NCBI RefSeq assembly: GCF_003351345.1
Contig: NZ_QQTO01000034.1
Coordinates: forward strand, 62,001-126,000
Reading direction: 5' to 3'
From: Allobosea caraganae
GTDB taxonomy: Bacteria > Pseudomonadota > Alphaproteobacteria > Rhizobiales > Beijerinckiaceae
Length of the DNA: 64,000 nt
The notes below the pieces were generated by a model. It was not told where the DNA came from, did no database searches, and was given only the letters and a program-made list of their open reading frames with translations. Of the stretch, positions 16,588 through 26,911 are shown piece by piece (the stretch's first letter is position 1; each line of letters opens with the position of its first letter). A program made the translations under genes and the position numbers.

Positions 16588-17736
16588 TCAGGCGGCCTTG
16601 CCGGCGGCGAAGCGCAACTCGGCCCAGGGGCCCATCGCGTATGTGTCGAGCGCCTTGGCGTCGAAGTCGAAGCCGAGGCCCGGCCGCTGCGGCAGGTCGA
16701 TCATGCCCTTGCGCACGGTGAGCTGGGTGTCGACGAGGCGGCGGAAGTTGAGCACCTGGTCGTCGGCGAAGAACTCGACATAGCGTGCGTTCGGCGTCGA
16801 GGCGACGAGGTGGGCGTGCAGGTCGTGGAACCAGTGCGGGCACAGCGTGATGCCGAAACTCGCGGCGGTCGCGGCGATGCGCCGGAACTCGCTGATGCCG
16901 CCGCAGACGCAGGCGTCGGTCTGCAGGATCGCGGCGCCGCCCTTGCTCATCAGCTCCATGAAGCGCCAGCGCCCGACCTCGATCTCGCCGGTCGCGATCG
17001 GCATCGAGACCTGCTGCGCCAGCCGGACGTGGTTGTCGATATCGTCCGGGCTGAACGGCTCTTCGAGGAAATAGGGGTCGTACTGCTCGTACATCCGGGC
17101 GAAGCGCAAAGCCGTCGGCAGGTCCGACCAGGCGTTGTTGGCGTCGAGCATCAGGATCGCGTCGGGGCCGATGCGCTCGCGCACCGCGGCGATGCGTTCC
17201 TCCTCCTCGGCCAGGCCGAAGCGGCCGACCTTCATCTTCACGGCGCTGTAGCCCTCGTCGACATAGCCGCCCATCTCGTCGGCGAGATGCTCGGGCGTCT
17301 TGCCGTCGACATAGTAGCCGCCGCTGGCATAGGCCGGGACGCTGTCCTTGACCGCGCCGAGGAACTTGTAGAGCGGCAGGCCGGCGGCACGCGCGTTGCG
17401 GTCCCAGATCGCGGTGTCGAGCGCGCTGATCGCGCGCACCACGATGCCGGCGCGGCCCTGCAGCAGCGCCTCCTGGTACATCGCCGACCAGAGGCCCTCG
17501 ACGCGATAGGGGTCCTCGCCGATCAGCACCGGCGCCAGCAGCGCGCGCACGGCCTCGGTGAACAGCCCGCCGCCGGCGCTGCCGACATAGCAGAAGCCGA
17601 TACCCGTATGGCCGTCATCGCCCTCGACCTCGACGACGCCGTAGTGCCGCTCGGAGACACGGCGGCTGGAGAGCGAGGTCACTTTGTCCAGGGGGATGCT
17701 GATGCTGCGGGCGCGCACGGCGCGGATCTTGGTCAT
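16588..17736 (-). CDS. Enolase-superfamily (mandelate racemase/muconate lactonising) sugar-acid dehydratase
   Basis: 382 aa, SD AAGGAAG. Abstracts the proton next to a carboxylate, most likely to dehydrate a sugar acid. The N-terminal capping domain is followed by a barrel with KMK (Lys167/Lys169), metal ligands Asp198 (LDANNAW), Glu225/226 (FLEEPFSP) and Glu251 (ATGEIEVG), and the C-terminal CPHWFHDLHAHL with His301/304/307 and Asp274 (QTDACVCGG). This is the mandelate-racemase subgroup layout. First gene of the 17736-12570 operon; the TTGTCAACAA site lies 92 bp upstream of its start. Rhamnonate, galactonate or glucarate-type substrates are all possible. Confidence 0.85.
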   Translation of the reverse strand: MTKIRAVRARSISIPLDKVTSLSSRRVSERHYGVVEVEGDDGHTGIGFCYVGSAGGGLFTEAVRALLAPVLIGEDPYRVEGLWSAMYQEALLQGRAGIVVRAISALDTAIWDRNARAAGLPLYKFLGAVKDSVPAYASGGYYVDGKTPEHLADEMGGYVDEGYSAVKMKVGRFGLAEEEERIAAVRERIGPDAILMLDANNAWSDLPTALRFARMYEQYDPYFLEEPFSPDDIDNHVRLAQQVSMPIATGEIEVGRWRFMELMSKGGAAILQTDACVCGGISEFRRIAATAASFGITLCPHWFHDLHAHLVASTPNARYVEFFADDQVLNFRRLVDTQLTVRKGMIDLPQRPGLGFDFDAKALDTYAMGPWAELRFAAGKAA

Positions 17737-17827
17737 CGCTGGCTTCCTTCGTTTTTGGCGGAGGCGCGGATGGCGTGTCCGGCATGAAGCCGCTCAACCT
17801 CCGGCGATCCTGTCATCATCAACTTTT

Positions 17828-17837
17828 TTGTCAACAA
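17828..17837. promoter_or_regulatory. TTGTCAACAA palindromic operator, site 1
   Basis: Located in the 148-bp gap upstream of the enolase-superfamily gene. The surrounding ATCAACTTTTTTGTCAAC is AT-rich in contrast to the flanks. The same box in the opposite orientation (TTGTTGACAA) occurs at 28436 and a one-mismatch copy at 22999. TTGTNNACAA is a common GntR/FCD operator shape. Confidence 0.6.
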
Positions 17838-17884
17838 TATTGGCGAACAGATTTAGGCCTTGGGCGGTTGCGCCTTGGACATGC

Positions 17885-18645
17885 CTAGAGCGAGCCGCCG
17901 TTGATCGTGATGCACTGCTTGGTGATCATCCGCGCCGCGTCCGAGCACAGGAACAGGGCTGTCTCGGCGATGTCCTGCGGCTCGATCGCGTCGGGCAGGC
18001 ATTGCAGCGCGATGGTGCGCTTCTCCGCTTCCGCGTCATGCCAGAGCGCGCGCTGCCGGGGCGTCGCGACATAGCCCGGCGCGATCGCGTTGACGCGGAC
18101 CCGGTCGGGCCCGGCGGCGCGCGCCAGCGAGTTGGTGAAGCCGATGATCGCCGCCTTGGCGGCGCTGTAGAGCGGCACATTGGCGATGCCGCGCATCCAG
18201 GCGACCGAGCTGGTGTTGACGATCGAGCCGCCGCCCAGCGTGCGCATCTGCGGCAGCACGCGCTGCGCCGCGAAGATCGCGTGGCGCAGGTTGACGTTCA
18301 TCATCCAGTCGAAATCGTCAGGCTTGATCGTCCCGATCTCGTGGCGCTGGTCGACGGCGGCGTTGTTGATCAGCCCGTGCACCGGCCCGAGCGTCTCGCC
18401 GACGCGGTCGATGGCCGCGCCGAGCGCGTCGATGTCGAGCAGGTCGCACTGGACGAACGAGACGGTCGCGCCCCCGGCCTGCAATTCTCTTTCCAGCGCC
18501 TTGCCGGCCTCGTCCTGCTTGTCGATGAAGGCGACTTTGGCCCCGCTCGCCGCGAAGGCGCGGACATGCGTCTCGCCGATGCCGGAGGCGCCGCCCGTAA
18601 TCAGGACGACGCGGCCGGCGAGGTCGGGATAGTGTCCGCGGGGTG

Positions 18646-18649
<4 letters not shown>
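17885..18649 (-). CDS. Short-chain dehydrogenase/reductase
   Basis: 254 aa from the ATG at 18649, which overlaps the ABC ATPase stop by 4 bp (ATGA); the frame is open further upstream but only within that gene. NAD(P)-dependent oxidoreductase with the TGGASGIGETH cofactor loop, NNAA motif (LINNAAVD), catalytic Ser (NTSSVAW), YSAAK (Tyr/Lys) and the C-terminal KQCITINGGSL typical of sugar dehydrogenases. As the last gene of the CUT1 importer operon it probably oxidises the imported sugar to a lactone or ketone, which would feed the sugar-acid genes next door. Substrate unknown. Confidence 0.9.
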
Positions 18650-19752
<1,103 letters not shown>

Positions 19753-19763
19753 GGCTTTTTGCC

Positions 19764-20630
19764 TTATTTGACCGCGCCGGCCGTCAGGCCGCGCACGAAG
19801 TATTTGCCGCCGAACAGGTAGACCAGCAGCGTCGGCAGGGCGGCGATCAGCACGGAGGCGCTCTCGATGCCGTATTCGCGGGCCTGGGCGATGTTGGCGC
19901 TCAGCGCCATCAGCGCCGCCGTCACCGGCCGGGCCGAGCCCTCCGAGAAGGTGATGCCATAGAGGAACTCGTTCCAGATGCCGGTGAACTGCCAGATCAC
20001 GGTGACGATCAGGATCGGCGGCGAGAGCGGCAGGATGATGCGCCGGAAGATCTGCAGGAAGCCGGCGCCGTCGACCTTCGCCGCCTTGATCAGGTCCTGC
20101 GGCACGTTCACGTAGTAGTTGCGGCAGAACAGGGTGGTGAAGCTCATGCCCTGCACGACATGGATCAGGATCAGCCCGGTCACCGTGTTCGACAGGTCGA
20201 GATTGCGCAGCGTGATCGCCCAGGGAACGAGCTTCATCTGCGCCGGCAGGAAGACGCCGAAGGTGATGATGCCGAAGATCAGGTTGGCGCCCTTGAAGCG
20301 CCAGAGCGAGAGCAGGTAGCCGTTCATCGCCCCGAGCAGCGTCGAGATCAGCGTCGCCGGAATCGCGATCATCAGCGAGTTCCACATGTAGGGCTTGATG
20401 CCCGAGCAGATGCCGGCGATGCAGTAGGAGCCCCAGGCCTGGGCCCAGTTGTCGAACCGGAACTGCTGCGGGAAGCCGAGCACCGAAGTCTGCGTGATCT
20501 CCTGGAAGCTCCGGAACGAGTTCAGGATCACCACGATCAGCGGCGTCAGGTAGAAGGCCGCAAACGCGATCAGGATGGCGTAGAGCAGCGCGCGGCTGCC
20601 CAGCGCCGAGAGCGAGCGGGCCTCAACCAT
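19764..20630 (-). CDS. Carbohydrate ABC permease (MalG type)
   Basis: 288 aa, SD GGGAGGC. Inner-membrane subunit with six predicted helices; the first is at about residues 15-35 (LLYAILIAFAAFYLTPLIVV). The EAA-loop contacting the ATPase is visible as AAKVDGAGFLQIFRRIILPL. The C-terminus (FGGKYFVRGLTAGAVK) is typical of the CUT1 MalG family. Its start overlaps the end of the MalF-type gene by 8 bp, so the pair is translationally coupled. Confidence 0.93.
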   Translation of the reverse strand: MVEARSLSALGSRALLYAILIAFAAFYLTPLIVVILNSFRSFQEITQTSVLGFPQQFRFDNWAQAWGSYCIAGICSGIKPYMWNSLMIAIPATLISTLLGAMNGYLLSLWRFKGANLIFGIITFGVFLPAQMKLVPWAITLRNLDLSNTVTGLILIHVVQGMSFTTLFCRNYYVNVPQDLIKAAKVDGAGFLQIFRRIILPLSPPILIVTVIWQFTGIWNEFLYGITFSEGSARPVTAALMALSANIAQAREYGIESASVLIAALPTLLVYLFGGKYFVRGLTAGAVK

Positions 20631-21576
20631 GTCCGCCTCCCTTGCCGCGCCGCAGGCGCTGGAAGATCGCGTAGGGCAGCAGCACGATCAGCAGCGAGAG
20701 CAGCAGCATCACCGCCGCGGCCGAGCCGGCGCCCATCAGCCCGCGCTGGAACATGTAGTCGTAGACGACATTGGTCGGCAGCGTCGTCGCGATGCCCGGG
20801 CCGCCGGCGGTCAGCGCCCTGACGAGGTCATAGGTCTTGATCGCGGTCTGCAGCAGGATCACCAGCACCGAGACCACGATCGGCCAGATCGCGGGAACCA
20901 TGATGCGCAGGTACATCCGCGCCGGGCTGGCGCCGTCGATCGCGGCCGCCTTGTAGAGATCGCCGTCGAGCGAGCGCAATCCGGCCAGGAACAGCGCCAT
21001 GGCGAAGCCCGAGGCCTGCCAGATCGCCGCGATCACCACGCAGTAGATCGCGAGGTCGCGGTCGACCAGCCAGCCGAACTTGAACTGCGTCCAGCCGAGC
21101 CCGCGCACAAACTGCTCGACGCCGATGGTCGGGTTGAGCAGCCAGGCCCAGACCGTTCCCGTCACCACGAAGGAGAGCGCCATCGGGTAGAGGTAGATCG
21201 TGCGCAGCACGTTTTCGCCGCGGATCTTCTGGTCGATCAGGATCGCCAGCAGCAGGCCCACGCCGGTCGCGCCGAGGATGAAGCCGAGCCCGTAGATCGT
21301 CAGGTTGAGATAGGCGACCTGCCAGATCCGGCTGTTGAGCAGCTGCCAGTAGTGCTTGAAGCCGACGAAGTTGTATTCGGGCAGCAGCGTCGAGTCGGTG
21401 AACGAGATCAGCACGGTCCAGAGCGTGAAGCCGACGACGTAGCCGACGGCCGCAGTCGCGATCACGCCCGCGACGATCCGGGTCAGCAGATCCGGGATCT
21501 CGCTGAGCCAGGAGCGGCGCGGCACCGGCCGGGCAGGGCGCGCCTGCCCGGGCATCGTGATGGCGGTCTCGCTCAT
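20623..21576 (-). CDS. Carbohydrate ABC permease (MalF type)
   Basis: 317 aa, SD CGGAGG. Inner-membrane subunit with a cytoplasmic N-tail (~30 residues), then six or so helices; the EAA loop is AAAIDGASPARMYLRIMVPA. Ends YAIFQRLRRGKGGGHG. Located 28 bp downstream of the binding-protein gene and overlapping the second permease. Together with the binding protein and ATPase it forms a complete CUT1 importer for a mono- or oligosaccharide. Confidence 0.93.
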   Translation of the reverse strand: MSETAITMPGQARPARPVPRRSWLSEIPDLLTRIVAGVIATAAVGYVVGFTLWTVLISFTDSTLLPEYNFVGFKHYWQLLNSRIWQVAYLNLTIYGLGFILGATGVGLLLAILIDQKIRGENVLRTIYLYPMALSFVVTGTVWAWLLNPTIGVEQFVRGLGWTQFKFGWLVDRDLAIYCVVIAAIWQASGFAMALFLAGLRSLDGDLYKAAAIDGASPARMYLRIMVPAIWPIVVSVLVILLQTAIKTYDLVRALTAGGPGIATTLPTNVVYDYMFQRGLMGAGSAAAVMLLLSLLIVLLPYAIFQRLRRGKGGGHG

Positions 21577-21604
21577 CGCGGCCTCCGGGGTTGGAAGCGT
21601 TGGC

Positions 21605-22876
21605 TCAGCGAACCGTGTCGGCGGCGTCGGCGAGGCGCTTCTGCGCCTCTTCCGGCGTGATCTTGTCGTTGTGGACGTACTCGGTCAGCACGTCGCGCAG
21701 GGCGGCCGTCACCGGGCTGGTCTGGGCCATGTTGTGGCCGAGGCTCATGATCGCCTGGTTGGCGGCGATGGCGCCAGACAGGTTCTTGGCGGCGTCGCGC
21801 TGGCAGTCCTGGAAGCCGGCATCCGACAGGTCGATATCGGTGCGGACCGGGATCGAGCCGTTGATCTGGGTGAAGGCCTTGGCGAATTCCTTGCTCATCG
21901 CCACCTGCGCCGTCGCCTTCTGGCCGGCGAGGAGATCGGCGTTCTTCGTGTCCCAGAAGATCATGCCGTCGGCGTTCATGTCGAAGACCGGCTTGCCGGT
22001 ATTGTTCGGCGTGGCGCCGCAGAGGAAGTCCTTGCCCTCTTCGAAGTTGCCCTTCTTGAGCACGCCGGATGCCCAGCCGCCCATCATCAGGAAACCGTAC
22101 TCGCCCTTCATCAGCGCCGGCAGGAAGACGCTCCAGTGCTGCCCGGCATTGGCCGGGTTCATCCATTTGGTGAGCTGGCGCAGCTGCTTGAAGGCGGCGA
22201 GGACTTCCGGCCCGCGCAGGCTCTTGTCGTCGAGCTCCATGATCGCCTTGCGGTAGGCGTCGGCGGAGATGCCGGCCAGCGCCAGCTCGAAATACATCGT
22301 GTCGGCCCAGCCGATGCCGCCATGGGCGACGGGCGTGATGCCGGCGGCCGCCATCTTGGCGGAGAGCGCGTTGAACTCGTCCCAGGTCTTGGGCAGCTCG
22401 GTCGCGCCGATCTTGTCCATCGCCTTCTTCGAGGCGAAGAGGGTGTTGACGCGGTAGATCTGCAGCGGCAGCGCGATCCAGTCGCCCTTGGGCTTATGGA
22501 TCTTGGCGAGGTCGGCCGAGATGTTCTTCTCGTAGTCCGTGGCCTTGACGACGTCGTTCAGGTTGATCGTCGCGCCGATCGCCGACCAGGCCTTGATCTC
22601 CGGGCCCTTGAGCTGCGAGGCGGCGGGCGGCCTGCCGGCGATGATGTCGGCGCGCAGCTTGTTCATCATGTCGGTGGTGAAGCCGGAAACGGGGCTATGC
22701 TCCCATTTCACGCCCTTCTCGGTCACCATCTTGCCGAAGGCGTCCATCGCCGCGCCCTCGGAGCCTGCGCTCCATTGCGAGATGACGGTGAGGCGCGGCT
22801 CTGCGGTGGCGGGAGCCTGCGCGAGACAGGCGGCGAGGAGCGCCAGGCCGGTCGTGCGAAACAGCGATGCTTTCAT
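21605..22876 (-). CDS. Extracellular sugar-binding lipoprotein-like/periplasmic protein (CUT1)
   Basis: 423 aa from the ATG at 22876, preceded by the strong SD AGGAGGA; the frame is open to 23095 but without another credible start. Signal peptide MKASLFRTTGLALLAACLAQ with cleavage near ATA-EPRLTV. The mature protein has the family-1 solute-binding layout (LTVISQWSAGSEGAAMDAFG; KTWDEFNALSAKMAAAGITP; EYGFLMMGGWA). It captures the sugar in the periplasm for the MalF/MalG-type permease encoded downstream. It is the first gene of its operon; site 2 of the TTGTCAACAA-type operator lies about 120 bp upstream. Confidence 0.93.
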   Translation of the reverse strand: MKASLFRTTGLALLAACLAQAPATAEPRLTVISQWSAGSEGAAMDAFGKMVTEKGVKWEHSPVSGFTTDMMNKLRADIIAGRPPAASQLKGPEIKAWSAIGATINLNDVVKATDYEKNISADLAKIHKPKGDWIALPLQIYRVNTLFASKKAMDKIGATELPKTWDEFNALSAKMAAAGITPVAHGGIGWADTMYFELALAGISADAYRKAIMELDDKSLRGPEVLAAFKQLRQLTKWMNPANAGQHWSVFLPALMKGEYGFLMMGGWASGVLKKGNFEEGKDFLCGATPNNTGKPVFDMNADGMIFWDTKNADLLAGQKATAQVAMSKEFAKAFTQINGSIPVRTDIDLSDAGFQDCQRDAAKNLSGAIAANQAIMSLGHNMAQTSPVTAALRDVLTEYVHNDKITPEEAQKRLADAADTVR

Positions 22877-22998
22877 GATGTCCTCCTGCGATCCTCGGGG
22901 GCGGTGCCGGCGCTTGCGGCGCATGGCCTGCGGCTCCCAGGGGGCCGGCAGGGTGGCACTCATCTTCTGAGCCGAGTCCTTAGAGGTCGTCGAATAGA

Positions 22999-23008
22999 TT
23001 GTCAAGAA
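22999..23008. promoter_or_regulatory. TTGTCAAGAA operator-like site 2 (one mismatch)
   Basis: Upstream of the CUT1 operon, within GTCAAGAATTTCGTTGATAA, which has imperfect GTCAA/TTGAT half-sites. It differs at one base from the TTGTCAACAA boxes at 17828 and 28436. The remainder of the 320-bp gap (22877-23196) holds only this site and a family B palindrome. Confidence 0.5.
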
Positions 23009-23063
23009 TTTCGTTGATAATAAAGGTGACGACTTTTCGCCTCCTGTCGACGGGTTGCTCTCC

Positions 23064-23158
23064 CCGTCATGGTCGGGCTTGTCCCGACCATCCACGTCTT
23101 CGCTGGTCGAGGACCGTGGTCAAGACGTGGATGCTCGCCACAAGGGCGAGCATGACGG
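23064..23158. repeat. Dispersed palindrome, family B, copy 2
   Basis: Outer ends CCGTCATGGTCGG and GCGAGCATGACGG; inner CCACGTCTT and AAGACGTGG pair as well. Other copies are at 9542-9644, 51782-51882 and 59346-59477. It lies between the CUT1 promoter and the stop of the KDPG aldolase gene. Confidence 0.85.
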
Positions 23159-23196
23159 TAAGTGCAGCCGGTCGTCCGGGAGAAGCGGTGAGGCGA

Positions 23197-23838
23197 TCAG
23201 CCCTTCGCGACCACCGCGACCGACGCCTTGGCGCGCGCGTGGAGCTGCGTCCAGTCGGCGGCTTCGATCAGGTCGCGCGGCGCCAGCCAGGCGCCGCCGG
23301 CGGTGAAGACGTTGTCGAGGTCGAGATAGGTCATGACGTTGGCGTCGCTGATGCCGCCTGTCGGGCAGAAGCTCACATCCGGGAAGAGCGGCAGGTAGTG
23401 CTTCAGCGCGCCGATGCCGCCCATGATGTCGGCCGGGAAGAATTTCAGCTCGTGCAGGCCGAGCTCGCGCGCCGTCAGGATCTCGGTCGGCGTCACCGCG
23501 CCGGGCAGGAAGGGGATGGCGATCTTGGCGGCCGCCTCGGCCATGCGCTCGGTCAGCGCCGGGCTCACCGCGAAGAGCGCGCCGGCATCGCGCACCTGCG
23601 CCAGCTGTTCCGGCTTGGTCACGGTGCCGGCGCCAACGATCGCCTGCGGGAACGCCTTGCGCATCCGCGAGATCACCTCGAGCCCGGCGGCGGTGCGCAA
23701 GGTTACCTCCAGCGTGACGATGCCGGCGCTGACCAGCGCCTCGGCCAGCGGCTCGGCATGGTCGGCGTTCTCGACATGCAGCACCGGGATCAGCGGGGCG
23801 GCCTTGCCAATCAGGGCGGAAAGCGTGGTCTTGGTCAT
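23197..23838 (-). CDS. eda: 2-dehydro-3-deoxyphosphogluconate (KDPG) aldolase
   Basis: 213 aa. Class I aldolase that splits KDPG into pyruvate and glyceraldehyde 3-phosphate in the Entner-Doudoroff pathway. Schiff-base Lys132 (ELKFFPADIMGG) and catalytic Glu44 (VTLEVTLRT) correspond to Lys133 and Glu45 of the E. coli enzyme; GAGTVTKPEQ and FCPTGGI bind phosphate. Last gene of the 28254-23197 operon, 43 bp after the dehydrogenase. Some homologues act on KDPGal or unphosphorylated 2-keto-3-deoxy acids; the neighbouring dehydratase makes a non-phosphorylated product likely enough that specificity should be considered open. Confidence 0.9.
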   Translation of the reverse strand: MTKTTLSALIGKAAPLIPVLHVENADHAEPLAEALVSAGIVTLEVTLRTAAGLEVISRMRKAFPQAIVGAGTVTKPEQLAQVRDAGALFAVSPALTERMAEAAAKIAIPFLPGAVTPTEILTARELGLHELKFFPADIMGGIGALKHYLPLFPDVSFCPTGGISDANVMTYLDLDNVFTAGGAWLAPRDLIEAADWTQLHARAKASVAVVAKG

Positions 23839-23881
23839 GGCGATGGTCTCTGGTTGGGGAGGGAGAGGGCTGGCCTGGTCG

Positions 23882-24931
23882 TCAGGCCGTCTTGGCGATG
23901 ACGGGCTTGGCGTAGCTCTGCGCCGGCGGGCTGCGCAGCTTCAGGATGGTCTCGCGCCGCGCCGGCTGGAGCCGCACCGGCGGCAGGCCGCGCAGGATCA
24001 GGCCGAGATCGTCGAGCACCATCTCGCCGATCGCCCGCATCGCCGCTGGCATGCCGCCGGCGCGGTGCGGCGAGAGCAGCAGCCGACTCCGGCGGATCGG
24101 GCTGTCGGCCGGCAGCGGCTCAGTCGGAAACACGTCGGTGGCCGCCCTGAAGCGCCCGGCTTCCGCGAGATCCGCAAAGGCGTCGAAATCGATCACGCCG
24201 GCCCGGCTGGCCAGCACGACGATGCTGTCGGGCGCGATCAGCTCCAGCTCGCGCTGGCCGAGGAAGCCCTGGTTCTCCGAGGTCACGCCGGCCAGGATGA
24301 AGATGACCTGCGAGCTTAAGAGCAGCGTCTCCAGCGAGACCGGCTCGGCCTGCTCCTCGCGCAGCACGTTGTCCGGCAGCCAGGGATCATGGATCTGCAC
24401 CTGAGCCGAGAACCCGGCGAGCAGCTTGTGCAAGGCACGGCCGATATTGCCGTAGCCGATGATGCCGACCCGCGCCCCGCTCAGCAGCACCGCCCCGGCA
24501 TTGCCGGCCGAGCCGTAGAGCTCGCCGCCGGCCCGCACCGATGCGTCGGCGGTCGTGACGCCACGCGCGAGATCGAGCGCCAGCGCTAGCGACATCTCAG
24601 CCACCGGAACGGCGAAGGCCGGCGCGATCGAGAGCACCGAGATGCCGCGCGCGAAGCAGGCGAGGTAGTCGACGTTCTGGTAGAAATTGCCCTCGACATT
24701 GATCAGCGCCCGAAGCTTGGGCGCCCGCGCGATCCGCTCGGCCGGCAGCGGCGTCTGCCCGATGATCGCCACCGCCTCCGGCAGCCAGCGCTCGACGACT
24801 GCGTCGGGTATCGGCGCGGCCGCGTCCTCGATGACATCCGCAAGTTCGTTCAGGCGCTGCCATTGCCCCGCGTCGAAGATGCGCTCGCGCAGGCGCGGAT
24901 GCGGATCGAGCAGGATGACCGGCTTGCTCAT
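23882..24931 (-). CDS. D-isomer-specific 2-hydroxyacid dehydrogenase
   Basis: 349 aa from the ATG at 24931, which overlaps the upstream isomerase stop by 4 bp. NAD(P)H-dependent reduction/oxidation of a 2-keto/2-hydroxy acid. The Rossmann loop VGIIGYGNIGRAL lies mid-protein. Catalytic residues follow the family order: Arg in VVLASRAGVIDFDAF, Glu in FPTEPLP and His in LSPHRAGG. The C-terminal ~30 residues (RRETILKLRSPPAQSYAKPV) extend past the usual fold. In the operon it may reduce a keto-acid or oxidise the sugar acid imported by the adjacent permeases. Confidence 0.88.
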   Translation of the reverse strand: MSKPVILLDPHPRLRERIFDAGQWQRLNELADVIEDAAAPIPDAVVERWLPEAVAIIGQTPLPAERIARAPKLRALINVEGNFYQNVDYLACFARGISVLSIAPAFAVPVAEMSLALALDLARGVTTADASVRAGGELYGSAGNAGAVLLSGARVGIIGYGNIGRALHKLLAGFSAQVQIHDPWLPDNVLREEQAEPVSLETLLLSSQVIFILAGVTSENQGFLGQRELELIAPDSIVVLASRAGVIDFDAFADLAEAGRFRAATDVFPTEPLPADSPIRRSRLLLSPHRAGGMPAAMRAIGEMVLDDLGLILRGLPPVRLQPARRETILKLRSPPAQSYAKPVIAKTA

Positions 24932-26010
24932 CGCGCCGGCTTTCCCAGGCCGAGCACGGCGCCGATCTGCGCCTCGTCGATCGCCGGCCGCATCGTCGCG
25001 TCGAAGGCCGCTTCGGTCACCGGGATGATATGGCCGGCGATGAAGGCCGCGCCTTCGGCGGCGCCGCGATAGCGGTCCTTCAGGTAGCATTCCCATTCCA
25101 GGCAGGCCCAGCCATCGTAGCCATGGGCGGTGAGCAGCGAGAAGATCGTGCGGAAGTCGATCTGCCCGTCGCCGGGGCTGCGGAAGCGGCCGGGCCGGCC
25201 GGCCCAGTCCTGGTAGCCGCCATAGACGCCGCTGCGGGCCGAAGGCCTGAACTCGGCATCCTTCACATGGAAGGCCTTGATCCGCTCATGGTAGATTTCG
25301 ATGAAGCCGAGATAATCCATGTGCTGCAGCAGGAAATGGCTGGGGTCGTAGAGCAGGTTGCAGCGCTTGTGCCCGTCGACCAGCGCCAGGAAGCGCTCGA
25401 ACGTCGCGCCATCGTGCAGGTCCTCTGACGGGTGCAGCTCGAAGCACAGGTCGATGCCCGCTTCGTCGTAGGCGTCGAGGATCGGCCGCCAGCGCCGCGC
25501 CAGCTCGCGAAACCCGGCATCGACCAGCCCTTCCGGCGCCGGCGGATAGGGATAGAAATAGGGCCAGAGCAGCGAGCCGCTGAAGCTGACGATCTTGTCG
25601 ACGCCGAGCTGCCGCGCCGCCTTGGCGGCAAGCAGGAGCTGGCCCTTGGCCCACTCCGCCCTCGCCTCGGGATTCCCCCGCACGGCCGCAGGCGCGAACC
25701 CGTCCACCGTTGCGTCATAGGCCGGATGGACCGCGAGCAGATGGCCGTGGCGCTGGCAGGTCAGCTCGGTGAGCTCCAGCCCATGCCTGGCCAGCGTGCC
25801 CAGAAATTCGTCGCAATAGGCCTGGCTCTCGGCCGCCTTCGCGAGGTCGAGCATATGGCTCTGCCAGGTCGGGACCTGCAATCCCTTGAAGCCGAGCGAG
25901 GCCGCCCAGGCGCACATCCCGTCGAGCGTCGAGAGCTGCTCGTTGGCATCGATGAACTGGGCGATGAACAGGCCCGGCCCCTTGATGGTGCGCATGATGG
26001 GATCTTTCAT
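24928..26010 (-). CDS. Sugar phosphate isomerase/epimerase-type TIM-barrel protein
   Basis: 360 aa. Xylose-isomerase-like barrel that binds a divalent metal through residues visible as FELHPSED (Glu), LYDPSHF (Asp), HVKDAEF (His/Asp) and LEWECY (Glu). Members interconvert keto and aldo sugars or epimerise them; inositol catabolic enzymes belong here too. A second ATG (MRTIKGPG) 15 bp downstream is an alternative start. It overlaps the dehydrogenase gene by 4 bp, so the two are translationally coupled. Substrate unknown; the sugar-acid operon suggests a hexuronate-like or deoxy sugar. Confidence 0.85.
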   Translation of the reverse strand: MKDPIMRTIKGPGLFIAQFIDANEQLSTLDGMCAWAASLGFKGLQVPTWQSHMLDLAKAAESQAYCDEFLGTLARHGLELTELTCQRHGHLLAVHPAYDATVDGFAPAAVRGNPEARAEWAKGQLLLAAKAARQLGVDKIVSFSGSLLWPYFYPYPPAPEGLVDAGFRELARRWRPILDAYDEAGIDLCFELHPSEDLHDGATFERFLALVDGHKRCNLLYDPSHFLLQHMDYLGFIEIYHERIKAFHVKDAEFRPSARSGVYGGYQDWAGRPGRFRSPGDGQIDFRTIFSLLTAHGYDGWACLEWECYLKDRYRGAAEGAAFIAGHIIPVTEAAFDATMRPAIDEAQIGAVLGLGKPAR

Positions 26011-26073
26011 GGGAAGCCCGGCGCAGGCCGAAGCGCGCGCCGGGCGATCGTCGTGGAAATCAGGCGCCGCCGC

Positions 26074-26859
26074 TTAGAACACCGGCAGTTCGCCGACCGG
26101 CACGTTCAGGTACTTGCGGGTCAGCGTGTCGATCTCGCCGCTCTGCTTGGTCAGGAACACGAAGGTGTTCAGGTATTGCAGCAGGTCGGAATTTCCCTTC
26201 TTCACGGCCATGCCCATGTAGAGCGCGTTCAGCGTGAACTTGCCCTCGTAGTCCTTGCCCGGCGCCATCTTGTTGAGCGCGGCGGGGGTCAAAAGGCCGC
26301 CGCCGATGAAGTCGGCCTGGCCGGTGAGCAGCGCCTGCTGCACGCTGGCATCGTCCTCGAAGCGCAGCACGGTGGCGCCGACCGCGTCGCGGGTCACGGT
26401 GATGTCCTGCGGGCTGCCGCGCGGCACGGCGATGCGCTGGCCCTTGAGGTCGCCCATCGACTTGAAGGGCGTGGCCTTGGCGCCGATCAGGATCAGCGGG
26501 TTCGGCGCGTAGGGCGAGGTGAACCAGACCTGCTTGGCGCGGTCGGCGGTGATCGAGAGCGTCGAGAGCACGAGGTCGATGCGCCCGCTCTGCAGGAACG
26601 GGATGCGGCCCGGGCTGTTCACCCGCTCGATCTTGAGCTTCACGCCGAGCTTGTCGGCGACGAGCTTGGCATAGGCCGGGTCGAACCCGGTCGGCTCCTG
26701 CTTCTCGTCGAGGAAGCCCCAGGGCGGGTTGGTCAGGTCGATGCCGATGACGATCTCGCCGCGCTTGACGATCTCGTCGACCGTCTGCGCCTTGGCCGGC
26801 GCGGTTGCCAACAGGGCGGTGGCGGCCATCGAGATTGCGATGAATGCTTTTCTGAACAT
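26074..26859 (-). CDS. Family 3 (amino-acid type) periplasmic binding protein
   Basis: 261 aa from the ATG at 26859, with SD GGGAGG; an upstream in-frame start at 26889 lacks one. Signal peptide MFRKAFIAISMAATALLATA, cleaved after AKA. The mature protein starts VDEIVKRGEIVIGIDLTNPP and shows GFDPAYAKLVADKLG, typical of SBP_bac_3. It should deliver its ligand to the two permeases encoded upstream. The operon otherwise contains carbohydrate enzymes, so the ligand may be an amino sugar acid or similar rather than a plain amino acid (inference). Confidence 0.92.
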   Translation of the reverse strand: MFRKAFIAISMAATALLATAPAKAQTVDEIVKRGEIVIGIDLTNPPWGFLDEKQEPTGFDPAYAKLVADKLGVKLKIERVNSPGRIPFLQSGRIDLVLSTLSITADRAKQVWFTSPYAPNPLILIGAKATPFKSMGDLKGQRIAVPRGSPQDITVTRDAVGATVLRFEDDASVQQALLTGQADFIGGGLLTPAALNKMAPGKDYEGKFTLNALYMGMAVKKGNSDLLQYLNTFVFLTKQSGEIDTLTRKYLNVPVGELPVF

Positions 26860-26911
26860 TGTGGTCCTCCCGTAGTTTTCGTTTCCCAAGGCGCGGTTTC
26901 TTGTGTCTCGC